Positions 16,267 through 18,489 of a stretch of 18,489 nt of DNA are shown here, piece after piece; within the stretch, counting starts at the first letter, position 1, and each line of letters opens with the position of its first letter. Under the pieces are notes generated by a model. That model was not told the DNA's origin. It saw only the letters and a program-made list of their open reading frames with translations, and did not search any database. Where the stretch lies: contig RQSC01000032.1 in the NCBI GenBank assembly GCA_013416795.1, positions 253,287-271,775 of the forward strand, written 5' to 3'. This DNA comes from Prasinococcaceae sp. CCMP 1430. Lineage: Eukaryota > Prasinodermophyta > Palmophyllophyceae > Prasinococcales > Prasinococcaceae. A program made the position numbers and the translations under genes.

Positions 16267-18489
16267 TTACCCGTCTGCACCGCCGACCCAGTGCGCGACC
16301 CCACCAGTACTGATGTCCCACTTCGCTGCCTCGTGCCTCTCAGCGAGGACCGCCTCGGCGTCCGCGCGCGTGGCGCCGCCACTGGCGGCTGCGCAAGCCT
16401 GCCTCCAAGCCTCGGCATGCTCGCTGCTGTCGGTGCTTTCTGGCCCCTGCCCTGCAGAGCTGACTCCAAGGACGTCATGCGCGGTGCTGGCGGACGCGGC
16501 CGCGCGCAAGACATCGAAAGAGCGCATCGGCGCTGACGCCGACAGGGTCTGGCACGCCAGTGGCGCGCACCACGCCCACTCGTCCGCCTCGACGCTCGCG
16601 GAGAGCGCTGCGGCCCCTGCAATGAAAGCCTCAAGTTCGCTGAGTGGGCACGACAGGAAGTGCGCGCGGGCGACGGTCGCCCGCCACGCGCTCCCCACAG
16701 CGCCGCGCCACTGGCCGAGGGTGTCCGCCGCCCCGGCGGCGAAACCGACGAGCGACACGAGATCGGCGCACAATGTCGGCAGCAGAGCGTACGACGGCAG
16801 CACGCTGGCGTACCGCTCGGCGAGCGCGGTGAGCGACGCGCCCGCGGCATGTTCGAACAGTGCGCGCCCGTCCCCGACAGGAACGAGCTGCTGCCGAACG
16901 CCGTCGCTCTCATCCGACGCGACAGAATGTGCGGGCGAGCCGAGCGACGCCTGAGATGTGGCCCCATCGCCCACCACCAAGTCGTGGTAGAGCCCTTGCA
17001 GAGACACGCGCATGACCACGGCAGCAGGGCTGAGCTCGACCTTCGATGACGCGGCGCGGAAGTGCGTCCAATGCACGCTGTCGAAGGATGGCAGGGTCGA
17101 GTCTTCGAGCTGCGCCGCGAAGAGCGCCGCCGCAACGCGGTGCGCGCGCGCGCCGGCGTCGATGGCCGACGCTTCGGCGGCGCGCGCGGCCCCGGCGGTG
17201 GTGAGAGAGCAGCTTGAGCAACGCGCTGCGAGCGCACCACAGGCTCTGCTGACACCGACCGCGGCGCAAGCCGCAGCGCGGGCGAGCGGCGCGTCGCTTG
17301 CGTCCCCCGCGACATTCACAGCCTCGGACGCAGCTGATGCGGCGGCCGCCAGCAATGATGCGGAAGCTTCATATGCTGCGCTGCGCCACGAAGAGATCAG
17401 CGTCTCGACGCTTGGCAGCGCCAGAGACAGATCCGTTCGCAAAGTGTCTACGCGCGCCACGCTCTGCCATGCCCTCCTGCGAGAGGCGCTCAGGCTTGCG
17501 TTTGTTGTGGTTCGGCCGCCACGGCCGGCGACCGGTGACGACAGTGCTGCCAATCGCGACGCGAGCGCCATGGAGAGCAGCGAAGGGGCGTCGACAGGTG
17601 TGCTAGATCCATCGCCGCCACTCTGCGACGACCTCACCGAGCTCGGCGATAGCATCGCCCCGGCAAGCGCGGTTGCGATCTCGGCGTCACTCCGCCCATC
17701 GCCCATGTTGGTAATGCGGGTCGACATCGCCCGAGCGGTGGTAGAGAGGATCGCGCTCGCGCTGGCGGCCTCCAAGAGGTGGCCACTGTCCGCCGCAGCG
17801 CGCGCTTTGCTCAACTCGCGCGCGATGAGCTCCCCTAGACGCGCAGCGTACGGCATGGCGAAGCCCAGCGCATCGAACTGCAACGGCGCGCGCGCCGCCG
17901 CTGCGAGCGGCGCATGGAGCTCGAGCACCGCACACAGCGTCTCCGTCGCCGCTACCGCCGCTGCACCCAGCGTGCCATCAGAAACCACTGCGGCCGCAAC
18001 AGCGTCTGAGACGCCTGCTGCCGTGTCCGATGCCCCGTTCGCCGCGGGTGTAACCTGCGCTCGCCGTCCGCCAGACGTCGCCGACGTCGCAGGCGCGGTC
18101 TCTTTGCTACTCCCGCCCCTCGCACCGCGGGCGTCGTGCGAGCACGCGTCCGCACTTATTTCGTCCAGGCTGCTATGCAGCGCGACGGCCACAGCATCTC
18201 CCCCAGCCTCGGGCCCGTGCACGTGCACAAGCGCGAGCGCAGCGCGCAAAGACGTGTCGCGCACCGCGCTCCGCGACGCGAGCACAGCCGCAAGCGCGCG
18301 CCCGTCAACGGGTGCGCGGTCGCGCGACGCGTGCGACGCCGACACGCGCGCCGGCGCCGCGCAGAGCAGCCGATCGGCGAGCTCGAGCGCCCGCGCCGCG
18401 TCCCCACTCTCCGCGTAGCGGCTGCCCGGGCGCCCTCCCGCGCCCTCCGCTGTCGCGCCTCCCGCCGCCGCCACGCCGGCGCCCTCGCG
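16267..18489 (-). CDS. unidentified Ala/Ser-rich helical protein, 5' end beyond window
   Basis: The open frame spans the entire right end, from the window edge (18489) down to TAA at 16269-16267, about 740 codons. The start lies outside the window. The only start-like codon near the edge is a GTG at 18474. The sequence is Ala-, Ser- and Arg-rich, with alternating helical stretches and low-complexity linkers. A more ordered C-terminal third contains LPSFDSVHWTHFRAAS, VMRVSLQGLYHDL, YASVLPSYALLPTLCADLV, and ends STGGVAHWVGGADG. The pattern of amphipathic helices could fit a tethering-complex or scaffold subunit, but I recognise no family and claim none. No membrane segment or catalytic motif is evident. 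The opposite strand is also open for 468 codons at 17012-18418. I prefer the minus frame because it is longer, has ordered hydrophobic helices, and ends in the AT-rich 3' region. Confidence 0.65.
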   Translation of the reverse strand, partial: REGAGVAAAGGATAEGAGGRPGSRYAESGDAARALELADRLLCAAPARVSASHASRDRAPVDGRALAAVLASRSAVRDTSLRAALALVHVHGPEAGGDAVAVALHSSLDEISADACSHDARGARGGSSKETAPATSATSGGRRAQVTPAANGASDTAAGVSDAVAAAVVSDGTLGAAAVAATETLCAVLELHAPLAAAARAPLQFDALGFAMPYAARLGELIARELSKARAAADSGHLLEAASASAILSTTARAMSTRITNMGDGRSDAEIATALAGAMLSPSSVRSSQSGGDGSSTPVDAPSLLSMALASRLAALSSPVAGRGGRTTTNASLSASRRRAWQSVARVDTLRTDLSLALPSVETLISSWRSAAYEASASLLAAAASAASEAVNVAGDASDAPLARAAACAAVGVSRACGALAARCSSCSLTTAGAARAAEASAIDAGARAHRVAAALFAAQLEDSTLPSFDSVHWTHFRAASSKVELSPAAVVMRVSLQGLYHDLVVGDGATSQASLGSPAHSVASDESDGVRQQLVPVGDGRALFEHAAGASLTALAERYASVLPSYALLPTLCADLVSLVGFAAGAADTLGQWRGAVGSAWRATVARAHFLSCPLSELEAFIAGAAALSASVEADEWAWCAPLACQTLSASAPMRSFDVLRAAASASTAHDVLGVSSAGQGPESTDSSEHAEAWRQACAAASGGATRADAEAVLAERHEAAKWDISTGGVAHWVGGADG

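Noticed and set aside
17012-18418. 468-codon open frame on the plus strand, antisense to the 16267-18489 gene
   Set aside because: It is Ala/Ser/Arg-rich with no hydrophobic helical pattern. Long antisense frames are expected opposite GC-rich coding sequence, and the minus frame is longer and ends in the AT-rich 3' region.

Overview
The window looks like nuclear DNA of a GC-rich eukaryotic microbe, most likely an alga or other protist. The genes are widely spaced, several have short GT-AG introns (about 137-184 bases), and the products are eukaryotic in type: a plant-type MSH1, a KCC-like cation-chloride cotransporter and a Golgi-type membrane-anchored glycosyltransferase. The DNA is full of GC-dinucleotide, G-run and pyrimidine tracts. 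I see no rRNA, tRNA, CRISPR array, transposase or viral gene. The lineage cannot be fixed from this sequence alone.

Layout. From 413 to 5137 there is a head-to-head pair. An AlkB-like Fe(II)/2-oxoglutarate dioxygenase lies on the minus strand, and a MutS homologue with a C-terminal GIY-YIG nuclease domain (MSH1 type) lies on the plus strand. Both frames open within about 35 bases of each other around a (GC)n tract, and neither shows an ATG at its N-terminus. After a 758-base GC-rich spacer comes a two-exon gene for a 44-residue protein (5896-6214). A two-exon coiled-coil gene on the minus strand (6416-7569) converges on it. A 911-base spacer with G-run tracts on both sides separates the coiled-coil gene from a divergent large gene (8481-11822), which encodes a type II membrane glycosyltransferase fused to a concanavalin/LamG-like domain and carrying two recent in-frame tandem repeats. 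Downstream, 12585-16183 encodes a KCC-type transporter. Its TM1 is completed by a small exon recovered upstream of the long open frame, and its first exon is not resolved. The window closes with an unidentified Ala-rich helical protein on the minus strand (16267 to the right edge), which converges on the transporter with only 83 bases between the stop codons.

The genes do not form one pathway. The one suggestive pairing is the AlkB-like and MSH1 genes, two nucleic-acid repair or modification families sharing one 5' region. The points most worth checking are the Tyr-to-Glu change at the expected K+ ligand in TM3 of the transporter, the glycosyltransferase-LamG fusion with near-identical repeats, the missing start codons of the AlkB/MSH1 pair, and the 44-residue spliced microprotein.
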